A stretch of 64,000 nt of DNA from Pseudomonadota bacterium (GTDB lineage Bacteria > Pseudomonadota > Alphaproteobacteria > Rhodobacterales > Rhodobacteraceae): positions 228,016 through 292,015 of the forward strand of contig JAIUPD010000007.1 in NCBI GenBank assembly GCA_020161615.1, given 5' to 3'. Shown in pieces: positions 1-8,416 of this stretch (position 1 is the stretch's first letter; each line of letters begins with the position of its first letter). Position numbers and translations under genes: made by a program. A model generated the notes under the pieces. The model had not been told where the DNA came from. It searched no databases and worked only from the letters and a program-made list of their open reading frames with translations.

Positions 1-637
1 TCTCGATGTCGATGCCGGTGACTTCGCAATTCTGGATCAGGTCGACGCCGCGCTGGTCGGCGCCCCGGGCATAGCCCCAGGCCACCGCATCATGGCGCGC
101 GCTGCCGCCGCGCGGATGCAGGAGCCCGCCGTAGATCGGAAAGCGCGTCTGCTCGAAATCGAGATAGGGCAGATGCTTGCGCACCCCTTCGCGGTCCAGA
201 AGGATCGCATCGTCGCCCTGCGCCAGCATGGCGTTGCCGCGCCGGGCGAAAGCGTCGCGCTGGCCGTCGGAATGGAAGAGGTTGATGAGCCCCCGCTGCG
301 AATGCATGACGTTGTAGTTCAGCTCGGATTCGAGGCCTTCCCACAATTTCAGCGAATGCGAGTAGAACTCGGAATTGCCCGGCAGGAAGTAATTGGCCCG
401 CACGATGGTGGTGTTGCGGCCGATATTGCCGCTGCCCAGATAGCCCTTTTCCAGGATCGCGATATTCTTCAGCCCGTGGTTCTTCGCCAGGTAATAGGCC
501 GTTGACAACCCATGCCCGCCGCCGCCGATGATGATGATGTCATAGGCCGGTTTCGGCGCCGGATCGCGCCACGCCGGGCGCCAGCCCCGGTTGCCCGAAA
601 GCCCCTGCGTGAAGACGCGAAACCCCGAATAGCGCAT
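1..637 (-). CDS. soxB: Sarcosine oxidase beta subunit, 3'-truncated by window edge
   Basis: This is the N-terminal part (about 212 residues) of the FAD-binding beta subunit of heterotetrameric sarcosine oxidase, which demethylates sarcosine to glycine and passes the C1 unit to tetrahydrofolate. The start ATG at 637 gives the family-typical opening MRYSGFRVFTQ, followed by GNRGW and then DIIIIGGGGHGLSTAYYLAK, the dinucleotide-binding fold with its glycine motif, near residues 35-55. Downstream LEKGYLGSGNIGRNTTIVR is also characteristic of SoxB. The rest, and presumably soxDAG, lie outside the window to the left. The frame is open to base 1 and no disruption is seen. Confidence 0.88.
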   Translation of the reverse strand, partial: MRYSGFRVFTQGLSGNRGWRPAWRDPAPKPAYDIIIIGGGGHGLSTAYYLAKNHGLKNIAILEKGYLGSGNIGRNTTIVRANYFLPGNSEFYSHSLKLWEGLESELNYNVMHSQRGLINLFHSDGQRDAFARRGNAMLAQGDDAILLDREGVRKHLPYLDFEQTRFPIYGGLLHPRGGSARHDAVAWGYARGADQRGVDLIQNCEVTGIDIE

Positions 638-703
638 GCCCAGTCTCGTCCCCGGCCTTGTCCCGGCCTCCAGACAATCCTGTCCGGCAGGCGATGACAA
701 GCC

Positions 704-1162
704 TCAATCCGACACGCCCGGCACGGCAGCGACCTCGGCCCCCCGCGCATGTTCGCCCGCGCAAAGGGCGTGGTCGGCCAGGCTCTCGATGACGCGGCAA
801 TGGGCGGTATCGGCGCCGTCGCAAGCGATCATCCGGGTGAGTTCGCCCTTGAGCGCGGTCAGCGCGGCAATCCGCGCCTCGACCGAGGCCAGATGTCGCC
901 GCGCCAGCGAATCCGCCGGCGCGCAGGAGGCCCCGGGCTGGCCCTGAAGCGCCAGCAGATCGGCGATATCCTCCAGCGGGAAACCAAGGTCGCGGGCGTG
1001 GCGGACGAAGGCCAGCCGCTCGACCGCCGCCCGGTCATAGAGGCGCCGGCCGCTCTCGGTACGCGGCGCCTCGGGCAGAAGGCCCCGCTCTTCGTAGAAG
1101 CGGATCGTGTTGACCTTGACGCCGCTCCGACGCGCCGCTTCGCCGATGGTCAGATCGCGCAT
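704..1162 (-). CDS. MerR-family metal-responsive regulator (ZntR/CadR-like)
   Basis: A 152-residue MerR-family transcription factor. The N-terminal winged helix reads MRDLTIGEAARRSGVKVNTI with RFYEERGLL after it, followed by a dimerisation helix and a C-terminal metal loop. Cys80, Cys114, His121 and Cys122 lie close to the positions of the zinc ligands of E. coli ZntR (Cys79, Cys114/115, His119, Cys124), so Zn(II), Cd(II) or Co(II) sensing is likely; Cys134 is extra. The ATG at 1162 is chosen because the fold begins there; the in-frame extension upstream runs through the divergent promoter. It is divergent from a cation transporter whose promoter has the MerR architecture, so that gene is the probable target. 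The exact metal cannot be read from the sequence. Confidence 0.9.
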   Translation of the reverse strand: MRDLTIGEAARRSGVKVNTIRFYEERGLLPEAPRTESGRRLYDRAAVERLAFVRHARDLGFPLEDIADLLALQGQPGASCAPADSLARRHLASVEARIAALTALKGELTRMIACDGADTAHCRVIESLADHALCAGEHARGAEVAAVPGVSD

Positions 1163-1174
1163 GGCAAAACCCTC

Positions 1175-1205
1175 TTGCTTCTCCAGTCGCTGTAGGAAGT
1201 ATGAC
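1175..1205 (+). promoter_or_regulatory. MerR-type promoter/operator for the cation transporter
   Basis: A -35-like TTGCTT (1175-1180) and a -10-like TATGAC (1200-1205) are separated by exactly 19 bp. The spacer carries an imperfect dyad, CTCCAG-TCG-CTGTAG (1181-1195), extending outward to CTTC/GAAG. A 19-20 bp spacer with a central dyad is the hallmark of MerR-family activated promoters, where the regulator untwists the over-long spacer. It lies between the regulator start (1162, minus) and the transporter start (1237, plus). Confidence 0.7.
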
Positions 1206-1236
1206 CCGAGTCGGACCAAGACAAGGAGGGCCGACC

Positions 1237-1851
1237 ATGCCCCATGATTGCACGCACGACCACGAATTCGACGGCGCCTCACCCGCCTATCGCCGCGCCT
1301 TGGTCGCGGTGATCGTGTTGAACGCCGGCCTCTTCGGGGTCGAGATGACGGCGGGCGCCCTGGCCGGCAGCCGGGCGCTGCAGGCCGACGCGCTGGATTT
1401 CGCCGCCGATGCGCTGACCTACGGGATTTCCCTCTGGGCCATCGGGCGCCCCCTGGCGCTGAGGGCGCGGGTGGCGCAGATCAAGGGCCTGTCGCTGGCG
1501 CTGATGGCGCTGGCGATCCTGGGCCTCGCCATCGGCGACATGCTGGCGCCGGGCCTGCCCGAGGCCAGGGTGATGGGCGCCGTGGGTTTCGCGGCACTGG
1601 CGGCCAATGTCGCCTCGGTCCTGATCCTGATGCGCTGGAAAGACGGGGATTCGAATGTGCGTTCCGTCTGGCTGTGCTCAAGGAACGACGCCATCGGCAA
1701 TGTCGCGGTGATGGGCGCGGCGGTGATGGTCGCCTGGCTGGGATCCGGCTGGCCGGACCTGGTGGTCGCGGTGGCCATGGCGGGGCTGTTCCTGTCGTCC
1801 TCGGTCCAGATCCTCAGACGCGCGGCGCAGGAACGCGCGCACGCGCATTGA
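1237..1851 (+). CDS. Cation diffusion facilitator-like metal efflux protein
   Basis: A 204-residue integral membrane protein with about six hydrophobic segments, related to CDF (cobalt/zinc/cadmium) exporters. The second membrane segment holds acidic residues in QADALDFAADAL (Asp51, Asp54, Asp58), and the fifth holds SRNDAIGN (Asp151, Asn155), at the places where CDF proteins carry metal-binding DxxxD and H/DxxxD pairs. The second Asp of the latter pair appears as Asn. The N-terminus is His/Asp rich (MPHDCTHDHEFD), as in many CDFs, but the cytoplasmic C-terminal domain is missing, so this is a short CDF-like protein. The start at 1237 follows AAGGAGGG; the in-frame ATG at 1201 overlaps the promoter. 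Metal induction through the adjacent MerR regulator is expected. Confidence 0.8.
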   Translation: MPHDCTHDHEFDGASPAYRRALVAVIVLNAGLFGVEMTAGALAGSRALQADALDFAADALTYGISLWAIGRPLALRARVAQIKGLSLALMALAILGLAIGDMLAPGLPEARVMGAVGFAALAANVASVLILMRWKDGDSNVRSVWLCSRNDAIGNVAVMGAAVMVAWLGSGWPDLVVAVAMAGLFLSSSVQILRRAAQERAHAH

Positions 1852-1979
1852 GGGAAAGGCGGGGGGCTGCCGCCCCAAGAGACCGGGAAAGGCGGGGGGC
1901 TGCCGCCCCCCGCGCCCCCTGCCCAAAGGGGGGCACGCCCCCCTTTGGAAACCCCGTGGATATTTGGGGCACAAAGAAG
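1852..1979 (+). repeat. Structured intergenic repeat, copy 1
   Basis: Directly after the transporter stop lie two direct 25-bp units (1852-1876 and 1885-1909) that each fold as a G-rich hairpin (GGGG-CTGC-CGCCCC type). A perfect 11-bp stem with a CACG loop follows (CCAAAGGGGGG at 1923-1933, its complement at 1938-1948). Next is the family core CCCCGTGGATATTTGGGGC-ACAAAGAAG (1952-1979). The order hairpin, hairpin, core recurs elsewhere in the window. Position and structure suggest a transcription terminator or mRNA-end element; there is no long T-run. Confidence 0.75.
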
Positions 1980-1981
1980 CC

Positions 1982-4078
1982 CTATTCGGCTGCGACCGTG
2001 AAGACCGGTTCCATGCCGGCCAGGATCTCGGCCGAGAGATGGCACTTCACCTGATGGCCGCCGCCCACGTCGCGCAGCGGCGGCATCTCGGTCTCGCAGA
2101 TCCCGCCCGGAACCTGCGATTTCCAGCGGCAGCGGGTCTGGAACGGGCAGCCGGGCGGCGGGTTCACCGCCGAGGGGATGTCGCCTTCCAGCACGATGCG
2201 CTTCTTCTCGATCCGCGTGTCGGCGATTGGCACGGCGGACAGCAGCGCCTCGGTATAGGGATGATAGGGCGGCGCGAAGACCTGATCGGTGGTGCCCAGT
2301 TCGACGACATGGCCCAGATACATGACCAGCACCCGGTCGCTGAGATAGCGCACGATGCTCAGGTCATGGCTGATGAACAGCAGCGTCGTGCGGTTCTTGC
2401 GCTGGATATCCATCAGGAGTTCGGTGACGGCCGCCTGCACCGAGACATCGAGCGCCGAAACCGGCTCGTCCGCGATCACCACCTTGGCGTTGCCGGCGAA
2501 GGCTCGGGCGATGCCGACGCGCTGTTTCTGCCCGCCCGAGAGCTGGCGCGGCATCCGATTGGCGAATTCGCGCGGCAGTTTCACCAGATCGAGCAGCTCC
2601 AGCATGCGCTGCTGACGCTCGGCATCCGACGCGCCGACGCCGAAGATCTCGAGCGCACGGACGATCTGGCGACCCACGGTCATCGAGGGGTTCAGCGTGT
2701 CGAACGGGTTCTGGAACACCATCTGCAGGGACGAAACGGTATCGGTGTTGCGGTGCTGGATCGGCGTCGATTGCACGTTTTCGTCGAAAAGCATGATCTG
2801 CCCGTCGGTCGCCGTCTCCAGCCCCATCAGCACCTTGGCGAAGGTCGACTTGCCGCAGCCGGATTCGCCGACGATGGCCAGAGTCTCGCCCTCGCGGGCG
2901 TCGAAGCTCAGCGTCTCGTTGGCCTTGACCACCTTGGTGTCGCCCCCCTTGAAGAGCGAAGAGGCGGCGACCTCGTAATATTTGCGCACATTCTCCATCG
3001 ACAGCACCACCTCGCCGATATGCGAGCTGTCGTGCTGGACACCTGCCGCGATGGGGGCGTTCCAGTCGATCTCGTCGAAGCGGATGCAACGGCTGTCGTG
3101 GCGGGTGTCGCCCGCCACCGGCAGCATGGGGATCTCCTGCGCGTCGCAGCGGCCCTTTACGAAATAATCGCAGCGCGGGCCGAAATTGCAGCCCCGGGGG
3201 CGCTCGTGCGGGAGGGGGAAATTGCCGGGGATCGCCTTCAGCGGGCGCGAGGTCTTGTCGGCGCCGGGCAAGGGGATCGAACGGAACAGCGCCTGCGTAT
3301 AGGGGTGGCGCATCTTGTCGAAAACATCGGTGATATTGCCGGTCTCGACCGCCTCGCCCGAGTACATGACGGTGATGCGGTCGCAGACTTCCATCACGAG
3401 GCCGAGGTTATGCGAGATGAACAGCATCGAGGTGCCGTATTTCGCGGCAAGGTCATTGACCAGATCGACGATCCCGGCCTCGACCGTCACGTCGAGCGCG
3501 GTCGTCGGCTCGTCGAGGATCAGGAGCGCGGGTTTCGACATCAGCGCCATGGCGATGACGATGCGCTGCTGCTGGCCACCCGACAACTGGTGCGGATAGG
3601 CGTCGAGGATGCGGTCGGGATCGGGCAGGCGCACGTCGGCCACCAATTGCCGGGCCAGGGCGCGGGCCTGCGATTTCGGCATCTTCTGGTGGATCATCGG
3701 CACTTCGGCCAGCTGGTCGCCGATCTTCATGGCCGGGTTCAGCGAGGCCATCGGCTCTTGATAGATCATGGCGATTTCCGAACCGCGGATCTGACGCAAT
3801 TCTTCCTGGCTCATCGCCGTCAGGTCGCGCCCCTTGAAGCGGATCTTGCCGCCGACGATGCGGCCGTTGACGCCCAGGTCGCGCATCACGGCCAGCGCCA
3901 CGGTGGACTTGCCGCAGCCGGATTCCCCGACCAGGCCCATCGCCTCGCCCTTCATCACCCGGCAGGAGAAATCCATCACCGCCGGGATCTCGCGCAGGCG
4001 GGTGAAGAAACTGATCGAGAGATTCTCGATTTCGAGGATCGGTTGGGTTTCGTCCCAGGCAGGTGCGTTTTCGGTCAT
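1982..4078 (-). CDS. Dipeptide/oligopeptide-type ABC transporter, fused double ATPase
   Basis: A 698-residue protein with two complete ABC ATPase domains in one chain, equivalent to DppD plus DppF (or GsiA). Each half has a Walker A GESGCGKS, a signature (LSGGQQQR in the first, LSGGQKQR in the second), a Walker B (ILDEP, IADEP) and the oligopeptide-transporter C-terminal extension with a Cys-containing motif (GCNFGPRCDYF; GCPFQTRCRW), which in this family precedes the linker or end. It powers import through the two permeases encoded upstream on the same strand. It is the last gene of the importer operon; a repeat element separates it from the second permease. Likely substrates are short peptides, opines or sugar-acid conjugates; the sequence does not decide. 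Confidence 0.93.
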   Translation of the reverse strand: MTENAPAWDETQPILEIENLSISFFTRLREIPAVMDFSCRVMKGEAMGLVGESGCGKSTVALAVMRDLGVNGRIVGGKIRFKGRDLTAMSQEELRQIRGSEIAMIYQEPMASLNPAMKIGDQLAEVPMIHQKMPKSQARALARQLVADVRLPDPDRILDAYPHQLSGGQQQRIVIAMALMSKPALLILDEPTTALDVTVEAGIVDLVNDLAAKYGTSMLFISHNLGLVMEVCDRITVMYSGEAVETGNITDVFDKMRHPYTQALFRSIPLPGADKTSRPLKAIPGNFPLPHERPRGCNFGPRCDYFVKGRCDAQEIPMLPVAGDTRHDSRCIRFDEIDWNAPIAAGVQHDSSHIGEVVLSMENVRKYYEVAASSLFKGGDTKVVKANETLSFDAREGETLAIVGESGCGKSTFAKVLMGLETATDGQIMLFDENVQSTPIQHRNTDTVSSLQMVFQNPFDTLNPSMTVGRQIVRALEIFGVGASDAERQQRMLELLDLVKLPREFANRMPRQLSGGQKQRVGIARAFAGNAKVVIADEPVSALDVSVQAAVTELLMDIQRKNRTTLLFISHDLSIVRYLSDRVLVMYLGHVVELGTTDQVFAPPYHPYTEALLSAVPIADTRIEKKRIVLEGDIPSAVNPPPGCPFQTRCRWKSQVPGGICETEMPPLRDVGGGHQVKCHLSAEILAGMEPVFTVAAE

Positions 4079-4106
4079 CGGCTGGCTCCTGTGGCGGGCC
4101 GGGCAG

Positions 4107-4160
4107 CCGGGGGTTTCACACCCCCGGACCCCCGTGGCGTATTGTCGGCAGGATGAAGGG
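4107..4160 (+). repeat. Structured intergenic repeat, diverged copy 2
   Basis: A hairpin CCGGGGG (4107-4113) / CCCCCGG (4121-4127) is followed by CCCCGTGGCGTATTGTCGGC and AGGATGAAGGG (to 4160), a diverged version of the hairpin-plus-core family. It lies inside the ABC operon, in the antisense orientation relative to the operon, between the permease and ATPase genes. Confidence 0.5.
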
Positions 4161-4175
4161 GCGCGGGGCGGCCCA

Positions 4176-5336
4176 TCAATCCCTCAGGCTTTCTTCGCGC
4201 AGCCCGTCGGCCAGCAGGTTCAGGCCCAGGACGAGGCTCATGAGCGACAGCGCGGGCACCAGCGCGGGATGCGGATAGACGGTCAGCAGGCGCCGGCCGG
4301 CGTTGATGGTCGAGCCCCAGTCCGGGCTTTCGGGGCTCACACCCAGGCCAAAGAAGCCCAGCGTGCCGAGGAGGATGGTGGTGTAGCCGATGCGCAGGCA
4401 GAAATCGACGATCAGGGGCCCCCGGGCGTTGGGCAGGATCTCCCACAGCATGATGTACCAGGGCCCCTCGCCCCGCGTCTGGGCGGCGGCGACGTAATCG
4501 CGGGTCTTGATGTCGAGCGTGATGCCGCGGACGATGCGGAAGACGGTCGGCGCGTTGACGAAGACGACCGCGACGAAGACGTTCAGCAGGTTGGGCGACA
4601 TCGACCAGAGCCCGACGGGATCGGCGTTGAACACCAACCCGACATAGGCCCAAGCGCCGACCGCCAGCACGATTCCGACGTAAAGGTTGCGCTTGGCGGG
4701 CTGGGTGAAGAAGCGCGCGTTGAGCAGCACCGTGACAAAGAGGATCGGCACCAGAAACAGGATCCCGGCCATGACGCGCGGGATCGGCGTCTCCTGGATC
4801 TCGGGCGCGACCAGCAGGAAGAAGAGCAGGATCACCGGGAAGGCCAGCACCAGATTGGCGAGGAAGGTGAGCCCGGTATCCAGCTTTCCGCCGAAATAGC
4901 CCGCGGGCAGGCCCAGCGTGATGCCGATCATGAACGAGATCATGGCGGCGAAGGGGGCGATGCGCAGCACCTCGCGCGCGCCCATCACCATGCGCGAGAA
5001 GACGTCGCGCGCCAGGCTGTCGCCGCCCAGAAGGTAATAGGGATACAGATCGCGCGGATCGCGCAGCGCCGAGCCGGGCACGGCATTGCGCATGCCGCTG
5101 ACCTGCGACAGCGAGTCATGCGTGACGATGAAATTGGCGAACAGCGCCACGAACAGCCAGAACATGACGATGCCGAAGCCGATCATGCCGACCGTCGAGT
5201 CGAAGAGCTTGCCGTAAAGGCCAAGCCGGCGCTTGAAACGGATGGAGAGCGCATAGGTCAGGACCAGCGCGACCCAGACCGGCAGCAATTGCTGGGCGAT
5301 GCGGGCGAGGATTTCGAACCAGCTCAGGGGCTCCAT
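4176..5336 (-). CDS. ABC transporter permease, DppC-like
   Basis: A 386-residue inner-membrane permease of the binding-protein-dependent family. The C-terminal half carries the coupling-helix (EAA-like) region around RDYVAAAQTRGEGPWYIMLW and the DppC-typical stretch GTLGFFGLGVSPESPDWGS. It is longer than classical DppC (about 300 residues) because of an extra membrane-spanning stretch in the middle (around residues 190-250). It starts 14 bp after the stop of the preceding permease and is presumably co-transcribed with it. Together they form the translocation pore for the adjacent family-5 binding protein. Confidence 0.9.
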   Translation of the reverse strand: MEPLSWFEILARIAQQLLPVWVALVLTYALSIRFKRRLGLYGKLFDSTVGMIGFGIVMFWLFVALFANFIVTHDSLSQVSGMRNAVPGSALRDPRDLYPYYLLGGDSLARDVFSRMVMGAREVLRIAPFAAMISFMIGITLGLPAGYFGGKLDTGLTFLANLVLAFPVILLFFLLVAPEIQETPIPRVMAGILFLVPILFVTVLLNARFFTQPAKRNLYVGIVLAVGAWAYVGLVFNADPVGLWSMSPNLLNVFVAVVFVNAPTVFRIVRGITLDIKTRDYVAAAQTRGEGPWYIMLWEILPNARGPLIVDFCLRIGYTTILLGTLGFFGLGVSPESPDWGSTINAGRRLLTVYPHPALVPALSLMSLVLGLNLLADGLREESLRD

Positions 5337-5350
5337 GGGCGGGTCTCTCC

Positions 5351-6436
5351 TTACGAAATCCGGATACGGGGATTGAGATAGACATAGCCCACGTCCGAGA
5401 TGAGCTGGGTGACCAGGACCACGACCACCGCCACCACCGACGAGGCGAGCAGCAGTTCGATGTCGTTGTTGATGGCAGCCTCGTAGAGGGTCCAGCCAAA
5501 GCCCGGGTAGCTGAACAGCACCTCGGAGATGACGACACCGTTCAGAAGCCAGGGGATCTGCAGCATGATCACGGTGAAGGGGGCGATCAGCGCGTTCCGC
5601 AGCGCGTGCCGAACGACGATCTTGCCGAAGCTCACGCCCTTCAGCCGGGCGGTGCGGATGTATTGCTGCGTCATCACCTCGGTCATCGAGGCGCGGGTGA
5701 TGCGGGCGACATAGCCCATGCCGTACAATGCGATGGTCAGCACCGGCAGGGTGAAATTCGAGAAGGTGATGTCGTCAAGCGCCGAGCGGGCGTTGCCCTG
5801 AAACAGGACCGGCCCGTCTATCCAGCCCCAGCTGACCAGGAGCGGCGAGAGGCCGACGGTCGAGGACGCCAGCAGCGCGATCAGCAGGACGCCCGAGACA
5901 TATTCCGGCGTCGCGGTCGAGGCGATGGCGAAGGTCGAGAGCGCCCGGTCGGTGCGCGACCCCTCGCGCATGCCGGCCAGGATACCGACGATCAGCGCCA
6001 TCGGCACCATGACCGCCAGCACCCAGAGCATCAACAGCCCCGTGGCGCCCAGCCGCGCGGTCAGCACTTCGGCCACGCCGGCCCGGAAGCGGGTCGAGAA
6101 GCCCCAGTCGCCCTGCAGGATGCCGCAGCGCTCGCCCGCGGCCTCGGCCGTCCCGCGCAGGGCCACGCAGCGCCCGGTCACGGTGCCGTTGTCCTCGGTG
6201 CGGACCCAACCGGGCAGCACACCCAGCCATTCGCCATAGCGCACCAGCATGGGCGAGGCGTAGCCGTTCCTTTCCAGCCATCGGTCGACCTCGGCATCGG
6301 TCATCCGGCTGCCGGCCTGGGTCTTGGCCAGCGTCTCCAGTTTGGCCGGCATGTTGGTCAAGGCAAAGACGATGATGGTCAGGCACAGCGCCGTGACCAG
6401 CATCAGCCCGATGCGCCGGAAAAGGAACAGCAACAT
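5351..6436 (-). CDS. ABC transporter permease, DppB-like
   Basis: A 361-residue permease starting MLLFLFRRIGLMLVT, the usual DppB opening with one N-terminal membrane helix, then a periplasmic segment (roughly residues 30-125) and the transporter core. The motif region EVMTQQYIRTARLKGVSFGK with VVRHALRNALIAP is the conserved coupling loop of DppB proteins. It is the first permease after the binding protein and is paired with the DppC-like protein downstream. Confidence 0.92.
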   Translation of the reverse strand: MLLFLFRRIGLMLVTALCLTIIVFALTNMPAKLETLAKTQAGSRMTDAEVDRWLERNGYASPMLVRYGEWLGVLPGWVRTEDNGTVTGRCVALRGTAEAAGERCGILQGDWGFSTRFRAGVAEVLTARLGATGLLMLWVLAVMVPMALIVGILAGMREGSRTDRALSTFAIASTATPEYVSGVLLIALLASSTVGLSPLLVSWGWIDGPVLFQGNARSALDDITFSNFTLPVLTIALYGMGYVARITRASMTEVMTQQYIRTARLKGVSFGKIVVRHALRNALIAPFTVIMLQIPWLLNGVVISEVLFSYPGFGWTLYEAAINNDIELLLASSVVAVVVVLVTQLISDVGYVYLNPRIRIS

Positions 6437-6534
6437 GGCGTCTCCTGTGGCGGAGCGCAGCGTATGGGCTTACGCCCCTCGGCCGCAGCGGCGAAGGATG
6501 ACCGGAAGAACCGGAAAGGGACCGATGAAGGCGA

Positions 6535-6562
6535 GCGGGGCGCACCTTTCGGCACGCCCCGC
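6535..6562 (-). terminator. Stem-loop between binding protein and permease genes
   Basis: GCGGGGCG (6535-6542) pairs perfectly with CGCCCCGC (6555-6562) across a 12-base loop, 8 bp beyond the binding-protein stop codon in the minus orientation. No T-run follows. Such hairpins after ABC binding-protein genes usually stabilise the upstream message or partially terminate transcription, giving excess binding protein over membrane components. Confidence 0.55.
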
Positions 6563-6570
6563 ATCCCGGC

Positions 6571-8214
6571 TCACGAGAGCCAATACTTCACGTAATCGAC
6601 CACGAAGGTCGGGTGCATCTCGGCGCCATGGACATTGGGCCGGGCGTTGCGGAAGATCGAGCGCCAGTAGGGCTGGATGAGCACGCCCTCCTCCTGCATG
6701 ATCTCCTCGAGCCGGTGCATCACCTCGCGGCGGGCATCGGCATCGGCGATGCCGTTGGCCTGATCCAGCAGCGTGTCGAATTCCTCGTTCGAGAAGGCCG
6801 CCTCGTTCCACGGCACGCCCGTGCGATAGGCGAGGTTCAGGATCTGCACGCCCAGCGGGCGCATGTTCCATTCAGTGGCCGAGAACGGGTATTTCGTCCA
6901 GTCGTTCCAGAAGGTCGCGCCCGGCAGGATCGTCCGCTTGATGTTGATCCCGGCATCGCGGATCTGGGCCGCGACCGCGTCGCAGGTTTCGGCCTGCCAG
7001 GGCTCGTCGATCGAGATCAGCTCGAACTCGTAATCGCCAAGGCCCGCGGCCTCGATGGCCGCGCGCGCCGCCGCACCGTCCACCGTCAGGGGGGGCAGTT
7101 CGGCATATTCGGGATGGATCGGGCAGACATGGTGGTTTTCGGCCACGGTGCCCAGGTCGTTGTAGCCCAGTTCAAGGACGATGGCGTTCGACACGGCCAG
7201 CTGCAGGGCCTTGCGCACGTCCTTGTTGTTGTAGGGCTCGTTGTCCTGGTTGAAGCGCACGGCGATGGTCGCCGCGGTGACCGCCTCGGTCCGGGGCATG
7301 CCGATGGCATCGAAGATGTCGATGATATCGCCCTGCGCCTGGTAGTTGAGGTCGATCTCGCCCGATTCCGCCGAGGCGACCCAGGCCGCCGGGTCGTTGC
7401 CCAGGTCGATGAACTCGATCCGGTCCAGATAGGCGCCGTTGCCTTCGTTCCACCAGGTATGATCGGCGTTGCGCTCGACCACGGCGCCGATGCCGGGCTC
7501 GTAGCTGATCGGCAGATAGGGGCCGGTGCCGATCGGATTGGCGACCGGATCGTCGCCGGTGAACGAGGGATGCACCACCGCAGCCGGGTAATCCGCGATC
7601 GAGACCATCAGCGCGATATCGGGCTGGGTCAGATTGATGCGGACGGTAAGGTCGTCGACGATCTCGATCCCGCCCTCGCGCACTGCGTTGTTTTCCACCA
7701 GCGAGCCCATGCGGGTGGCCATCGAGTTGCCCTCGACCGAGGCATCGCACCAGCGCTCGAAGTTATGCGCCACATCGGCCGCGGTGAAATCGTCGCCGTT
7801 GTTCCACTTCACGCCCGGACGGACGCGCAGCGTATAGGTCTTGGCGTCGTCCGAGGCTTCCCAGCCTTCCAGCAGCACCGGCAGCAGCGTGCCGTCGCGC
7901 TGGTAATCGACCAGGTATTCCAGCCAGCCGCGGCAGGCATTGGCCAGTTCCGACCAGTCCCAGGTGCGCGGATCGCGCTGGGCCTTGATCGCCATCTGCA
8001 TCTTCAGCGTGCCGCCCATGGTGGGGGTCTGCGCCTGTGCCGCCGACGGGGCGGCCATGCCGATGAGGCCATAGGCAGCCGGCGCGGCGATCCCGAGCGC
8101 GGTCGCCCGGGTGAGGAATTCCCGGCGGCTGAGCTTGCCCGCGCGGTAATCGCGCGCATAGACCTCTGCCGCCGGATGAACCCGGGCACCGGTGTCTTGG
8201 ATAACGTCTTTCAT
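6571..8214 (-). CDS. ABC transporter substrate-binding protein, family 5 (Tat-exported)
   Basis: A 547-residue periplasmic binding protein of solute-binding family 5 (DppA/OppA type). Residues 29-34 (SRREFL) followed by a hydrophobic stretch ending AAQAQ near residue 62 form a twin-arginine signal, so it probably folds before export. Family features include GGTLKMQMAIKAQRDPRTWD at the mature N-terminus and WNNGDDFTAADVAHNFERW. The ATG at 8214 is preferred because GGGAGA lies just upstream; an in-frame ATG 25 codons earlier has no such site. It leads the importer operon, and the enzyme gene upstream on the same strand hints at a carboxylated or sugar-acid ligand, but that is inference. Confidence 0.92.
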   Translation of the reverse strand: MKDVIQDTGARVHPAAEVYARDYRAGKLSRREFLTRATALGIAAPAAYGLIGMAAPSAAQAQTPTMGGTLKMQMAIKAQRDPRTWDWSELANACRGWLEYLVDYQRDGTLLPVLLEGWEASDDAKTYTLRVRPGVKWNNGDDFTAADVAHNFERWCDASVEGNSMATRMGSLVENNAVREGGIEIVDDLTVRINLTQPDIALMVSIADYPAAVVHPSFTGDDPVANPIGTGPYLPISYEPGIGAVVERNADHTWWNEGNGAYLDRIEFIDLGNDPAAWVASAESGEIDLNYQAQGDIIDIFDAIGMPRTEAVTAATIAVRFNQDNEPYNNKDVRKALQLAVSNAIVLELGYNDLGTVAENHHVCPIHPEYAELPPLTVDGAAARAAIEAAGLGDYEFELISIDEPWQAETCDAVAAQIRDAGINIKRTILPGATFWNDWTKYPFSATEWNMRPLGVQILNLAYRTGVPWNEAAFSNEEFDTLLDQANGIADADARREVMHRLEEIMQEEGVLIQPYWRSIFRNARPNVHGAEMHPTFVVDYVKYWLS

Positions 8215-8416
8215 CTGAGTCTCCCTGTTGGCGCGGTTGATCGGCGGCGACGTTGCGCAGCGCCCCGGCTGGTGCTTATGCGGCACCAAGGACCCTGCTT
8301 GCGCCGTCCTGTTTGCGACCCGTCCCTATCCAAACGCGACCCTCTCCGAATTACAACCCGAAAACGGGTGCTTCCGTGCCGGGGCGCACGGGCGGCGGCG
8401 CAGGGCCGCGCCCGGA

